A DNA stretch of 64,000 nt from Curtobacterium pusillum (GCF_007680845.1 NZ_VEIY01000001.1:1-64000); one strand, 5' to 3'; positions 7,947 through 17,266 are shown, counted from the stretch's first letter. Numbers and translations are program-made. The notes: generated by a model not told the origin, from the letters alone.

Positions 7947-9856
7947 GTACACCGCTGACACTCTCTCCCCCGAGTAGGAGCCGATTCCGAGGGAAGACGC
8001 TTTCCGCTCTATTCGCCCACGAGCACATCCCTGGCAGGTACGAGGACAATCGTTGGGATCTACGGCGGCATCCAGATTCGGCCAGTGCGAACAGCAAAAG
8101 CAGATTCGACTTCGCAGACGTCCCAACATGGCTACGCGACGCCATCAAGGAGTTTGTCCTGATCGCTTCGCGACCCGCGCTCGCAACAGACGTCGATCCG
8201 TCCTTCCTCGGGCTGCGGCGCAAAAATCTCAGTACACTTCACCGCGCGCTGCCGAACCTGATTGTCGACTTGATCACGGTCACGAGCCTGGGCGCATACT
8301 CTGAGCTATCGTCAGTTGACCAGGAAGCGTTCGACACGTTCCTGCGGGACCATAAACCGGACCATCGCAGAGCAAGTGCCCTCAAGTCGTTCGCCACGTA
8401 CAGGACAGCGATGTCGCCCGAGATCGACAAGCTGTCGATAGAGCCGTGGGAAGGGAAGTCGGGCCTCGCGGTCAGCGGAGGATTGCCGGACAACGACGGC
8501 ATGAACACGACGGATTTGTTCCTGATCGAGGACCTTGCGCCGTGGATCTCGGCCTGTATAGCCCTCGTTCGTTCGGGGCGGGAGATTGTTCGAGTAGCGA
8601 CGCTCGACAACCCGCCGGAGGCGCTGACTGACTCGAAGGGCAGGTGGCGCAATGCCCGGACCCGCGTTGTTCCTCCTCGAGAAGTAGCTATGCTTTCGAC
8701 GTCTTCAGAACCTATGGAGTTCATCGCTAGTGACGACCGGAAGATTGACCGCCAGCGCGCGATCGCGGACGTTGCCGCAGCATGTGCATTCATCACAGTT
8801 GCAATGAGTGGGATGCGGACCTCCGAATTTGAAGTAATTCCGCGAGGTCATGCACTCGAAGAGATCACCCTGCGTGGTGCTCGCCGCGCGCTTCTACAGA
8901 GCTTTCTCATTAAGAAGCGTGAACGGCCACGACGGGAGAGCTGGCTGATCCCACCGATCGTTGCCGATGCGTTGGGAGTCGTTACGTTCATGCTGGAGCA
9001 GACAAACCTCCCCGACGACGCCGTAGACCTGCGCACCGGACAGAGTCCGTTGTTCGACCGGCGGCTGCTCGCGCACCTTCGCCGTGCGGACGGTCCGAGT
9101 GCCATGCGCTTCGATCGGGTGGTGGAGCGAATCGGCGCGCACATCGACAGGCTCAGTCAAGCAGGCATAGGTCCGACACGTTCCAGAACCGAGCCCAACG
9201 ACCGCTCCCTGCGACGAAACCTAGCGGTGGTGATCGCGGGTCGTGCGAACGGCGTGATCTCTGCGATGGACCAGTTCAAGTGGATGGACGCGAAAACAGC
9301 CGCCGGCTACTTCCGAGTTGACCCAGATGCTGTCGCCACTAGCCAACGAGAGCTCTACGCGGAAGTTCGAGGCTTGCAGACAGAGATGGTCATCGATGCT
9401 CTTCGAAACGAATACGCACTCTGGGAGCGCGCGATCGAGGCTGACCAAACACCGATGCTTCCGGCGGGCAAAGACGCCCGCCGGAAGGTAGACGTCTTCG
9501 CATCGGTGCGCGCTGCGACTCTGGCGGACCCGCGCATCGAGGAAGATCCCCGAAGGCTGCGAGAACTTTTCCGACCGCATGCAGAGTCCATGTTCATGAC
9601 CGTGTTCGGCTTCTGCGACTTCAGCGAAGACCAGGCCCGCTGCGGGGGCATCGGTGCGCCAAACGTCGAGCAGTGTGACCCGTTGGAGTGCCTGAACCAC
9701 ACCACCACGACCTTCGGTGTCCCAGGGTTCCAAGTCACCCATGACCGCCTCGTCAAGGGCGCTCGGGACCGGAAGCTACCTCATTTGGGACGCGAGAAGA
9801 TGCGCGCGCAAGCAGCGGAGATTCGTGACGCGCTACCCGGATTGGTCACCGCGTGA
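7943..9856 (+). CDS. Third recombinase-like protein of the operon
   Basis: A 637-residue protein coupled by ATGA to the preceding gene and by GTGA to the next. A recombinase catalytic domain is suggested by MSGMRTSEFEV (Arg292), a SLRRNL segment and TAAGYF (Tyr456), but the Gly-His of box II reads KWM, so catalysis may be altered. The C-terminus has a Cys-rich block (CDFSEDQARCGGIG and QCDPLEC, about residues 554-580) resembling a zinc-binding tail of large TnpB-like integrases. Having two such large partners after TnpA is unlike classical Tn554, which has one. Confidence 0.7.
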   Translation: MSTPLTLSPPSRSRFRGKTLSALFAHEHIPGRYEDNRWDLRRHPDSASANSKSRFDFADVPTWLRDAIKEFVLIASRPALATDVDPSFLGLRRKNLSTLHRALPNLIVDLITVTSLGAYSELSSVDQEAFDTFLRDHKPDHRRASALKSFATYRTAMSPEIDKLSIEPWEGKSGLAVSGGLPDNDGMNTTDLFLIEDLAPWISACIALVRSGREIVRVATLDNPPEALTDSKGRWRNARTRVVPPREVAMLSTSSEPMEFIASDDRKIDRQRAIADVAAACAFITVAMSGMRTSEFEVIPRGHALEEITLRGARRALLQSFLIKKRERPRRESWLIPPIVADALGVVTFMLEQTNLPDDAVDLRTGQSPLFDRRLLAHLRRADGPSAMRFDRVVERIGAHIDRLSQAGIGPTRSRTEPNDRSLRRNLAVVIAGRANGVISAMDQFKWMDAKTAAGYFRVDPDAVATSQRELYAEVRGLQTEMVIDALRNEYALWERAIEADQTPMLPAGKDARRKVDVFASVRAATLADPRIEEDPRRLRELFRPHAESMFMTVFGFCDFSEDQARCGGIGAPNVEQCDPLECLNHTTTTFGVPGFQVTHDRLVKGARDRKLPHLGREKMRAQAAEIRDALPGLVTA

Positions 9857-10275
9857 GCACCCCGCTGCCGAATTTTGACGCCGAGGCCCTCCTCGAGCAT
9901 CCAACGAGTCTCCGTGCAGCGGCTGCCGCGTTCGCCATGATGTTGAGCGGCCAACGCCCAAGCGTCGAAAGAGTCGCTGAGATTGCAGGCACCACTCGCC
10001 AAAACCTTTACTCGCACCACAAGCCGGTCATCGAGCTAGTGCGCCTGCTTCGGGCGTCCTGGGAGCCGCCCAGGTCGGGCGAGATCGCCGAGATGACGCG
10101 CCAGCGTGACGAGGCGAAGCGGAAGTTGGAGAAGGAGCGCGAGAAGCGGAAGCTTGCCGAAAGAGAACGAGACAAGGCGCTGCACCATCTGGCCCTCAGC
10201 GACGCCGCAGTGACCGAGCTCAGCCGGGACCGCTCGACTGTTGTTCCACTGGTGAGGCCGACGTCTGAGCCCTAA
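9853..10275 (+). CDS. Small HTH plus coiled-coil protein, TnpC-like
   Basis: 140 residues. The N-terminal half has a helix-turn-helix (RPSVERVAEIAGTTRQNLY, about residues 36-54). A long Arg/Glu/Lys coiled coil follows (about residues 75-118, EMTRQRDEAKRKLEKE and so on). This layout matches TnpC/DUF6262 accessory proteins that end Tn554-family operons and influence orientation and efficiency of transposition. The GTG start overlaps the TGA of the preceding gene. Function is inferred from size, architecture and position. Confidence 0.7.
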   Translation: MSTPLPNFDAEALLEHPTSLRAAAAAFAMMLSGQRPSVERVAEIAGTTRQNLYSHHKPVIELVRLLRASWEPPRSGEIAEMTRQRDEAKRKLEKEREKRKLAERERDKALHHLALSDAAVTELSRDRSTVVPLVRPTSEP

Positions 10276-10516
10276 AGGCTTCGAAAGCGCCTGCGTCTTC
10301 TTGCAAGGGCACGCCTAGTTCGACGGGCCGTTCGGCTTGACGCCGCAATGACAGTGCAGTGTGGGCGGTGCGTTCCCGGTCGTTGGTGCCGTCCTCGACG
10401 AGGACGTCGTCGTTGGCCCCAAGCGCTGACCGGGCCGTGGACGCGACGCTGAAGGTCGAGGCCGGGTCGCCCCGGGTCGCGCTGACGAGTCGAGCGATGC
10501 GGTCGAGTTAGTCGAT

Positions 10517-10714
10517 TCAGTTCCGGGCAGGGGGCCGCGGGCGTCCGCCCGCGAGGTCGCGCGCGAGCTCCTGTGCGCGCTTCGCCGCGGCGGGGTCCTC
10601 GAGGGACGCGGCGAGCTCGCCGAAGAATCGCACCTGTCGCAAACGCTTGAGTTTCACGACGGTGTGGCAGATAGCCCAGATGGCAGGAACGACGAGGGCA
10701 GGCGCCCATTCCAT
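10517..10714 (-). CDS. Small single-pass membrane protein, unknown
   Basis: 65 residues: a hydrophobic N-terminal segment (APALVVPAIWAICHTVVKL), then a charged Ala/Arg-rich amphipathic tail. The ATG at 10714 is preceded by GGAG at good spacing, and codon bias is typical of host genes. The reverse strand below it (10276-10501) is free of stops in one frame, from which a longer protein-like tail can be read, but no start codon is visible. That part looks like a remnant cut by the recombinase operon. No family recognised. Confidence 0.45.
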   Translation of the reverse strand: MEWAPALVVPAIWAICHTVVKLKRLRQVRFFGELAASLEDPAAAKRAQELARDLAGGRPRPPARN

Positions 10715-10834
10715 GACTGCTCCGAATCAGACGCTCGCTCCCACGCGCGGCGCCGATCAGGATCAGCGTCATGCACCGTTGTGCCCGGTCGGAGCCTCGT
10801 GTAGGTCTGATGTTCCTCGGTCGTGGGACCGAGG

Positions 10835-11320
10835 TCGTCAGCGAGACAGCGACCGTTCGTTGGCGTGTGACACGGCCAACAGGTTCACAGCAGCCGGTGC
10901 GGCCACAGCGAACCTTGATCTCCTGGGTGAGGATGGAGCTCCTGTCGGAGCTCCTGGTTCTGATGTTTCTCTACCATCCCGGACGCAGTCACGCCCGGGC
11001 TTTCATATCTATGGCGACAGCGTACCGCAGTGGACCGGCATCCCGATTGCCCGGGGTCACCGAGACGGATTTCTCCGGCACCCGTGACTGTCCGCGATCG
11101 AGTGCTCGCCAGACGGGTCGCTTGCTCCGGGCCGGAACGTCCCCTGCACGGTCACGCTGGCCGACGCTCGACGCCGGTGAGATCAACACGGCGACAGTGA
11201 CCGACACCCCGCCGAGCGGTGACCCGACCGACCCGTCCGAACGGTCGACCACGACAGTCCCCGCCCCCGCATGACCCGGCACTGGTGCTCGTCAAGGCTG
11301 CTGACGTCGTCCCTCTGATG
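10835..11320 (+). pseudogene. Fragments of a repeat-containing surface protein (DUF7507/DUF11 type)
   Basis: Three pieces in different frames read like consecutive parts of the beta-sandwich repeat found in giant actinobacterial surface proteins: IECSPDGSLAPGRNVPCTVT (about 11097-11156), LDAGEINTATVTDTPPSG (about 11167-11220) through STTTVPAPA, and DPALVLVKAADV (about 11273-11308). The order is that of a DUF7507 unit followed by the start of the next, separated by frameshifts. A further protein-like stretch (10860-11040, GFHIYGDSVPQWTGIP) may belong to the same decayed gene. From 11320 to 11574 I see no convincing gene. Confidence 0.5.
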
Positions 11321-11574
11321 AGACGCAGACCCATGCAACAAGCGACATCTGTACGCAACTTCGTTCAGCGCGGTGAGATCGCAGCAGGGACCATGCCGAC
11401 GCATCGCGGAACTGGTCAACGCGCCGACGCACGCGCCCGAGACCGAACCTCCCACGAAGCCCGACAGGTGCTTCACGGATATCCGGCGCATCTACAGGCC
11501 TGAAGTGCCTCCAGAGCGCTCGCTCGTACCCGTATGGTCCCCAAAATGTCCGAAGAAGGCCCTAGCATGTCCTC

Positions 11575-12762
11575 ATGCAGTACTCCTCGATCATCCGAGC
11601 TCTCAGCAGAGCAGCGCTCGTTGACGGCAACCACGACGTCGTCACGCATCAGCTCGGTCGGCTCGTCGCCGCGCTTCGGAAGGATGACGACGCCGACGCA
11701 GTCGCGCTACAGAAGATCCTCGATGCTGCCGCTACCCCCAGTCGGTCTGCACCGACCCGCGTATCTCGCAGCGCATCGGCAACGCTTGAGCGGATGAAGC
11801 CCGGCGTGCCGGTGCCCGTGGACCCCGACAGCTCGGCGCCGTTGGCAAACGTCATCTTCCCCACTGACAACACCGCTGTCGAACCGGTCTTCTCACCAGA
11901 AGTGACGAATGTCGTTCAAGCGCTGACCCGTGAATGGGAACATCAGGACGAGCTGCTCGCCGCTGGTCTGCGTCCCTCGCTGACCGCGTTGGTTTATGGA
12001 CCGCCGGGAACCGGAAAGACCACACTCGCGCTCCGCTTGGCGAAGCAGCTGCAGCTACCCGCAGTGATCGTCCGGCTCGACGGCCTCATCAGTTCGCTGC
12101 TCGGAACGACCGCTCGGAACCTCGGGGCGTTGTTCGATTTCGCGAACCGGTACGACTGCGTGCTCATCCTCGACGAGTTCGACGCGATCGCGAAGGTTCG
12201 AGACGACCCGAACGAAGTAGGAGAAATCAAGCGCGTCGTGAACGCGTTGCTCCAGAACCTGGACGGGCGATCACGGGCCGGAATCACCTTCGGACTGACC
12301 AACCATGAGGCGCTGCTCGACCCGGCCGTCTGGCGTCGCTTCGAAGTGCAGGTGCCCATCCCCCTACCAGGTCCGGTCGAGCGGGCCGCCATTGTGGAGG
12401 CGTCTCTGGGTGCCGCCCCCGTGGCACTCTCCGAAGCGAAACTCATTGCCTGGTTGACAGACGGCATGTCCGGGGCCGAAGTGAGCACCGTGTGCGACAA
12501 GTGGCTGAAGCGACGCATCGTCGACGCCGACACCGATGCCAGCCCGGCGGACGTGGTCGTGCAAGCGGTCGCAACGACCGCCGCACGGTACGGCACCTCG
12601 GCGGCGTCCAGATTCTCCAACCGCGACGAACTCATGATCGGTCTGGCTCGCGATGCCGACGCCCGATTTGCTCAGGCCGACATCGCACATCTGCTCGGTG
12701 TCAACGTCAAGACCGTCCGTCGCCGTCTGAACGAACCGCAGAGCGAGGTCGCGCATGACTAA
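11575..12762 (+). CDS. ietA: AAA ATPase of an IetAS-type defence pair
   Basis: 395 residues. A helical N-terminal region (1-110) precedes one AAA+ module: Walker A GPPGTGKTT (Gly142-Lys148), Walker B VLILDEFDA (Asp200-Glu201), sensor-1 GLTNHE and arginine-finger WRRFEV. The C-terminal ~60 residues contain an HTH-like segment (DIAHLLGVNVKTVRRRL). The stop overlaps the start of a subtilisin gene by 8 bp. AAA ATPase plus S8 protease in this order is the IetAS arrangement, first described for Ti-plasmid maintenance and later reported as anti-phage. The ATPase is expected to control or unfold substrates for the protease; that role is inferred. Confidence 0.8.
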   Translation: MQYSSIIRALSRAALVDGNHDVVTHQLGRLVAALRKDDDADAVALQKILDAAATPSRSAPTRVSRSASATLERMKPGVPVPVDPDSSAPLANVIFPTDNTAVEPVFSPEVTNVVQALTREWEHQDELLAAGLRPSLTALVYGPPGTGKTTLALRLAKQLQLPAVIVRLDGLISSLLGTTARNLGALFDFANRYDCVLILDEFDAIAKVRDDPNEVGEIKRVVNALLQNLDGRSRAGITFGLTNHEALLDPAVWRRFEVQVPIPLPGPVERAAIVEASLGAAPVALSEAKLIAWLTDGMSGAEVSTVCDKWLKRRIVDADTDASPADVVVQAVATTAARYGTSAASRFSNRDELMIGLARDADARFAQADIAHLLGVNVKTVRRRLNEPQSEVAHD

Positions 12763-15280
12763 TCAGCCCATCCAGGTCGTGACGAATCCGAGCCGCTTGC
12801 AGCAGCGGCGGGACAAGAATCCCCCGAACTCCGCTGGCACGGACTTCTTCGAGGGAGACCCGGACGGGTTCGAGCGGCACCAACGGAACTTGGCGATGCA
12901 GATCGCCGGCATCTTGCAGGTGCTCTCCGACCCTGCCTACGAAGACGAGTTCGGTGGGCTCGGATACGTGCGCGTACGCATGCGTTCGCGTGCGATCGCC
13001 AAGACCCACCGGCCGCAAAAGGCGTTGTTCCGCAAGCGTGCGACCCCCCACGTGGCAACAGCGCGGGTCGGTGAACCGATCTTCGCGTGCACACCTGCTG
13101 GCCTCCGCGAGGTCCTTGAACGCCTCGTCCGGGCCGAAATTGACGTTGCCGTGAAGGTGCGTCCCGATACGGGGAACGAGTTCCTCGCACCGACTCGAGC
13201 GCGATGCGAAGCGTCGGCTATCGAGTCGGTATCACTCTGGTCGGATGCCGACAAGCGTTCCTTCGGCGCGGACGACGCCGTTGACTGGCTGAGTCGTTCG
13301 GGAACGGGGGGCCGCTACGAAGTCGACCTGTTCCCGATGAGCGGAGCCGGCACTCAGTCACGCCAGCTGCAGGAGGCGGGGAAGCAAGCGGTGCGGGCGT
13401 TGCAGGCGACGCTCGCAGCCGCGCACGTCGAGGGGACGACGCAGCCGGTGCGTGGCATCGGTTCGGCCCGTTCGCTGAACCTCGGCGTCGTTGAGGGATC
13501 TCGGTCCGGGACGCTTGAACTTGGGATTCTGTCCGACCAGATCGGTACGTTGCTGCGCGCTGCGCCATTGCGCGATCTGTCACGGAACGCTGAAGCCCAC
13601 GCGCGCGTTCTCCATGAGCTCGGACGCAATCCGTTGGTGCGGTCCGTGTCACTGCCGTCCGTGGTCTCCCCGCGACCGAGTTCGACTGCGCCGGCCAACG
13701 AGCTCAGCATCGCCGAACTCCCGCCGGTGGCAGCCAGTTCCGGTTCCATCGTGGGCGTAATCGATGGCGGTGTCGGCGCTGTTCTCGAACCCTGGGTCGC
13801 GGATCGGTGGGGTGTCATCGCCGACGTGGACATCGACGCGGCCCACGGCACTTTCATCAGCGGGCTCCTCGTTGCAGCCGGCCCGTTGAACCCGGAGTCG
13901 ATGGATCCCACTCGTAGTGGGTGCCGCGTTGTCGACGTCAACGTGCTTCCCGCCGACGCCGGCGGCACTGCACTGTTTGACCGGTACTACCCCGGCGGGA
14001 CTCCTCAGTTCCTCGACGAGATCGATGATGCGGTGAAGTCCATGCGTGAACGCCATGGTGTGCGCGTATTCAACCTCAGCATCAACTTCGACGGTCCTGG
14101 CGACGACGGCCGATACGGAGCGACTGCCCGACGGCTCGACGAGATCGCTCGCGCGTACGACGTGATCTTCGTTGTGTCCGCTGGCAACCTGCCAGAGTCA
14201 GAACGACGCGCCGAGTGGTCCAACGACGCGACAGCGACCCTCGCTGCACTGGCTCGTGAGACCCGAACTACGATCACCGAGCCGGCAGAAAGCCTGTTCA
14301 ACGTCGCAGTTGCTGCGTTGAACCCGCCCGGCCTGCCCGGTCAGGTCGGTCATGCCCTCGCCCGATACAGCCGCCGCGGCCCAGGGCTGCGAGGCGCGAC
14401 GAAGCCGGACCTTGCGCACATTGGAGGCAGCGGCACGGACGACGCCGTCCGAGGCAGCGGCCTCCGTTCTCTCGACACTGATGGGTCTCTGGTGACGGGT
14501 GCTGGCACGAGTTACGCCGCTCCGCTGGTTGCTCGAGAGCTCGCCGACCTCGACGCAGCGATCGACGGTCCCGTCCCGCGGGAGACGCTGCTGGCGCTCC
14601 TCATCCATGACGCCGAGATGCCGAAGGCACTTCAGCGACGGCCGTTGGACGCCGTCGCGACTGACCTGGCGGGGTTTGGTGTCCCGCGACAGACAGCGAG
14701 CACCCTCGAACGTCCCGATTCGGAAATCGTGATGGTGTTCAACAGCACCGTTCTGCCTGGCGAGGAGCACAATTTGACGTTCGCCTGGCCGGCCGCATTG
14801 GTCGACGACGGCAAGTGCCGCGGGTACGCGCGGCTGACGCTAGTCGCTCGGCCGGTCCTTGCGTACGAGCACGGCGACGAGCGAATCCGCGTGAACATCG
14901 ACGCGAAGCTCATGCAGGAACAAGACGACGGAGGCTTCAGCAACGCGCTGCGCGCGGTCCACCACCCGAACGCCTCCGCGAACCCACGGGGCGAGAAGGA
15001 GCTCCTGGCAGAAGCGCACAAATGGCAGGTGGTGAAGAGCTTTGACACCCCGCTCATGCGCGGTCGGGGGAAGAGCTCGACGTGGAAGTTCCTCGTCGAG
15101 TACCTCACCCGTGCGGAAGAAGACCTGCCGGTGGCTGGAGTCGAGTTCGCGGCCGTCCTGACGATCGCCGATCCGAAGGGCGACGCCCCTGTGTTCCAGC
15201 AGATGCGTCAGCAGCTGGGAACGCTCGGTATTCGGACTGCAGACATCCGTTCTGGTGTCAGGACCCGCGTCGGAGTGTGA
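12755..15280 (+). CDS. ietS: Subtilisin-like serine protease of an IetAS-type defence pair
   Basis: 841 residues without a signal peptide, hence cytoplasmic. The S8 catalytic domain lies in the middle, with triad Asp337 (GVIDGGV), His364 (AHGTFISG) and Ser586 (GTSYAAP). The long N-terminal region (1-330) is typical of IetS-type proteases and probably senses the target or partner. A beta-rich C-terminal domain (about 660-841) follows. The start overlaps the ATPase stop by 8 bp. All three catalytic residues are present, so it should be active. It ends 8 bp short of the convergent small gene at 15288. Confidence 0.82.
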   Translation: MTNQPIQVVTNPSRLQQRRDKNPPNSAGTDFFEGDPDGFERHQRNLAMQIAGILQVLSDPAYEDEFGGLGYVRVRMRSRAIAKTHRPQKALFRKRATPHVATARVGEPIFACTPAGLREVLERLVRAEIDVAVKVRPDTGNEFLAPTRARCEASAIESVSLWSDADKRSFGADDAVDWLSRSGTGGRYEVDLFPMSGAGTQSRQLQEAGKQAVRALQATLAAAHVEGTTQPVRGIGSARSLNLGVVEGSRSGTLELGILSDQIGTLLRAAPLRDLSRNAEAHARVLHELGRNPLVRSVSLPSVVSPRPSSTAPANELSIAELPPVAASSGSIVGVIDGGVGAVLEPWVADRWGVIADVDIDAAHGTFISGLLVAAGPLNPESMDPTRSGCRVVDVNVLPADAGGTALFDRYYPGGTPQFLDEIDDAVKSMRERHGVRVFNLSINFDGPGDDGRYGATARRLDEIARAYDVIFVVSAGNLPESERRAEWSNDATATLAALARETRTTITEPAESLFNVAVAALNPPGLPGQVGHALARYSRRGPGLRGATKPDLAHIGGSGTDDAVRGSGLRSLDTDGSLVTGAGTSYAAPLVARELADLDAAIDGPVPRETLLALLIHDAEMPKALQRRPLDAVATDLAGFGVPRQTASTLERPDSEIVMVFNSTVLPGEEHNLTFAWPAALVDDGKCRGYARLTLVARPVLAYEHGDERIRVNIDAKLMQEQDDGGFSNALRAVHHPNASANPRGEKELLAEAHKWQVVKSFDTPLMRGRGKSSTWKFLVEYLTRAEEDLPVAGVEFAAVLTIADPKGDAPVFQQMRQQLGTLGIRTADIRSGVRTRVGV

Positions 15281-15287
15281 GCTGCCC

Positions 15288-15455
15288 CTACTTCTCCTTC
15301 GGCTGCGACTTCGGAGGAGTCTGCGGAGCGGCCGACTTCGCCGCCGAAGCGCTGCTTCGCGTGACGTAGCGACCCGTCGTCGGGCTGATCCGCGCGCCAC
15401 TGACCCGGAAGGCGCCGTTGCCGAGGCTTTGGAACGAGCTGCTGTTGTTCGCCAT
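15288..15455 (-). CDS. 55-residue basic protein downstream of the SIR2 gene
   Basis: A well-formed small gene: AGGAGGAG lies 6-8 bp upstream of the ATG at 15455, and there is a clean TAG. The product is Ser/Gln-rich at the N-terminus, has a central segment GAFRVSGARISPTTGRYVT, and a Lys/Pro-rich tail. It starts 42 bp after the SIR2-like gene stop and on the same strand, so the two are probably one operon. The central segment resembles the short F-R-x-[SA]-x-x-G-R-[FY]-V-T element seen in tiny proteins beside toxin or defence genes, but I cannot name the family. It may regulate or accompany the SIR2 protein. Confidence 0.7.
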   Translation of the reverse strand: MANNSSSFQSLGNGAFRVSGARISPTTGRYVTRSSASAAKSAAPQTPPKSQPKEK

Positions 15456-15497
15456 CGTTGTCTCCTCCTGCTGTCGATAGTAGTTGTGTGCGGCTGA

Positions 15498-16874
15498 TCA
15501 AGCGATGGTTTCGCTGAGGCGTTCGCTCCACGCGTTTGCGATGTCGAGTGCCTGCTCGAACCACATCGCCTTGAACTCGGAGAAGCCTTCGGCAGATCCC
15601 GGGAGCCCGACACTGAGCACCGCGGTTGCGATGTCGGGCAGTCCGACGAAGGAGACACTGATCGGCACTGCGAACACTGTGCCCCACCGGTTGGTTCCGG
15701 CCGGGTCGAGGTTCTGAAACTCGATACTTTCCGCACCGAGGGTGCGACCCGCGACCCACGCACTGTCGTGACCGCTGGGTACCCGACGGATGTCGTCTGC
15801 TGACCGATACGTCCGGTCCTGCGAGGCGTACCGGCCGACGTTTCCGGCACCGTCCGCCAGCCACAGGCTGACTCCGAGCTGATCGACATCGAACGCGTCG
15901 CGGAGGACCCGCGCGTCGGCGTTGAGCAGCTCGGCGTACTGCGGTTGTAGCTCGTTGAAGCGGGCCGAATGTGCGTCCCACAGCTCGGAAGCACGCTCCT
16001 GCGGTGACCGGTAGTGCGGCAGATGGAGGTGGCGAAGCTCTCGGATGATCTGCGCCGCGTCGGTGAAGTCTTCGAGGATGATCGGTTGCAGCCCGGCAGC
16101 TCGCCATTGGCTGGCGAGGGCGCCTTTGATCTCGTCGAAGCCTTCGCGGGTCACGCCGAACGCTTGCCGGGCGAGCAACACGAGGGCGGCGTTGCCGTCG
16201 GGTGCGCCAGCGAGAGCGACATGCAACCATCGCCGGACGTCGGGGTCCCGATAGGACGTACCCGCGATGACGATGGCGCCATCTTGTGCCGACTGGCTCA
16301 GCAGTCGCTGCTGCCAGCAGTCCTGATCGCCGAGAAGCTCGTTGTAATCGGACAGAGTGAGCACGACGCTTCTGCTGCGAGACGGTGAGGCCATACCGTG
16401 CAGATGATGCACCACGTACGCCGCGGCGGATCGTTCCTCGTCGACGCGGCCGTCCGCGGTGCCCTCGATGCTGATCGCGTCTTCGAGCAACGTGTCGAAG
16501 TTCAGCGTCACGACGGTGGTCTGATCGGTTGGTCCGGCGAGGGCGTGCCCTGCAGTAGCCAGATGCAACGATGACGGTGTGAGGTCTTGCAGGCCCTGAT
16601 AGAGCGCTGTCCGGACGCGATGATCCCAACGGTCCAGAGTGTTCCGCGCGGCTTCGGCGACGAGGAGCGGATCCTGTCTCCGCACGAGCTCCTGCGCGGC
16701 ACTCTCCGATGACACCGCGCCACTCTTCAGAAGCAGCCGAACAGCGAGCTCGTCCCACCCGGGTAAGCCAGACGACGTCGACGCGCCGGCACCGAGCAGC
16801 AAAGTGACATGACGATCGACACCGGAGTCCTTGAACGGGGCCAAGACGTCCGCGGTCAAATCAGGGGCGCTCAC
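15498..16874 (-). CDS. SIR2-like NAD-binding domain protein, probable defence effector
   Basis: 458 residues. The N-terminal SIR2-type Rossmann fold is marked by LLLGAGASTSSGLPGWDEL (about residues 25-43), an Asn-Phe-Asp strand (VVTLNFDTLLEDA) and GTSYRDPDVRRWL (about 200-212), which places it in the SIR2_2 group common in phage defence. The C-terminal half (about 250-458) is GAF/sensor-like in texture but not identified. Defence SIR2 enzymes deplete NAD+ on infection; that is family knowledge, untested here. GTG start at 16874. It converges on IetS, so the three form a compact defence block. Confidence 0.75.
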   Translation of the reverse strand: MSAPDLTADVLAPFKDSGVDRHVTLLLGAGASTSSGLPGWDELAVRLLLKSGAVSSESAAQELVRRQDPLLVAEAARNTLDRWDHRVRTALYQGLQDLTPSSLHLATAGHALAGPTDQTTVVTLNFDTLLEDAISIEGTADGRVDEERSAAAYVVHHLHGMASPSRSRSVVLTLSDYNELLGDQDCWQQRLLSQSAQDGAIVIAGTSYRDPDVRRWLHVALAGAPDGNAALVLLARQAFGVTREGFDEIKGALASQWRAAGLQPIILEDFTDAAQIIRELRHLHLPHYRSPQERASELWDAHSARFNELQPQYAELLNADARVLRDAFDVDQLGVSLWLADGAGNVGRYASQDRTYRSADDIRRVPSGHDSAWVAGRTLGAESIEFQNLDPAGTNRWGTVFAVPISVSFVGLPDIATAVLSVGLPGSAEGFSEFKAMWFEQALDIANAWSERLSETIA

Positions 16875-17140
16875 CTTCGCATGCTCTCATACCGAGCGGT
16901 CTTGACGTGGGCGCGGAGCTGACAGCGGTCGACTTCAGCTGCTCAGTCCGCGCTTTGTCTGGTGATGTCTGCTTGTTGCAAAGTGAGCCGTTGGACGACC
17001 GTCGGACAGCGCAACTCGTGCGAACGGGGCTGGTCGGGCTGCGTGACGGCGTCATGTGCCAGCAACGGCAGGATCCGCCTGGTGCCACCGGTTGTTCCAT
17101 CCCTCACAACGAGTGTTGTTTCGCGGCGACGTCAACCTCG
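16875..17140. other. Intergenic DNA upstream of the SIR2 gene, no gene supported
   Basis: No frame here has a ribosome site together with a recognisable protein. It should contain the SIR2 operon promoter, but I could not pick boxes with confidence. Confidence 0.3.
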
Positions 17141-17149
17141 CGCCAGATC

Positions 17150-17239
17150 GCGAGACCGCACCTGACGAGCGAGGAGGTCGCGGACTGGATCACGAAGCAG
17201 TACAAGGGCAGCGTGATCCCGGTGAACCACGTGGGCTGA
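17150..17239 (+). pseudogene. C-terminal fragment resembling MetQ/NlpA substrate-binding lipoprotein
   Basis: About 28 codons ending in LTSEEVADWITKQYKGSVIPV before TGA. This matches the conserved end of methionine-type (NlpA family) binding proteins: an [ED]-V-x-x-[FW]-I helix followed by YKGxVIP. Upstream coding is lost. A strong terminator follows at once. It implies that the sulfur operon was copied in together with the tail of a neighbouring methionine-transport operon. Confidence 0.45.
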
Positions 17240-17266
17240 TCCCGTCGCCAGACGGCGTCGGGCTGC

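Noticed and set aside
4747..9856. Naming the recombinase genes a RIT element
   Set aside because: RIT proteins are usually about 300-400 residues and three in number; these are larger and followed by a TnpC-like gene, closer to Tn554.
11183..11491. Reverse-strand frame of about 100 codons before the IetA gene
   Set aside because: No ribosome site, no recognisable content, and it crosses the surface-repeat remnant read on the other strand.
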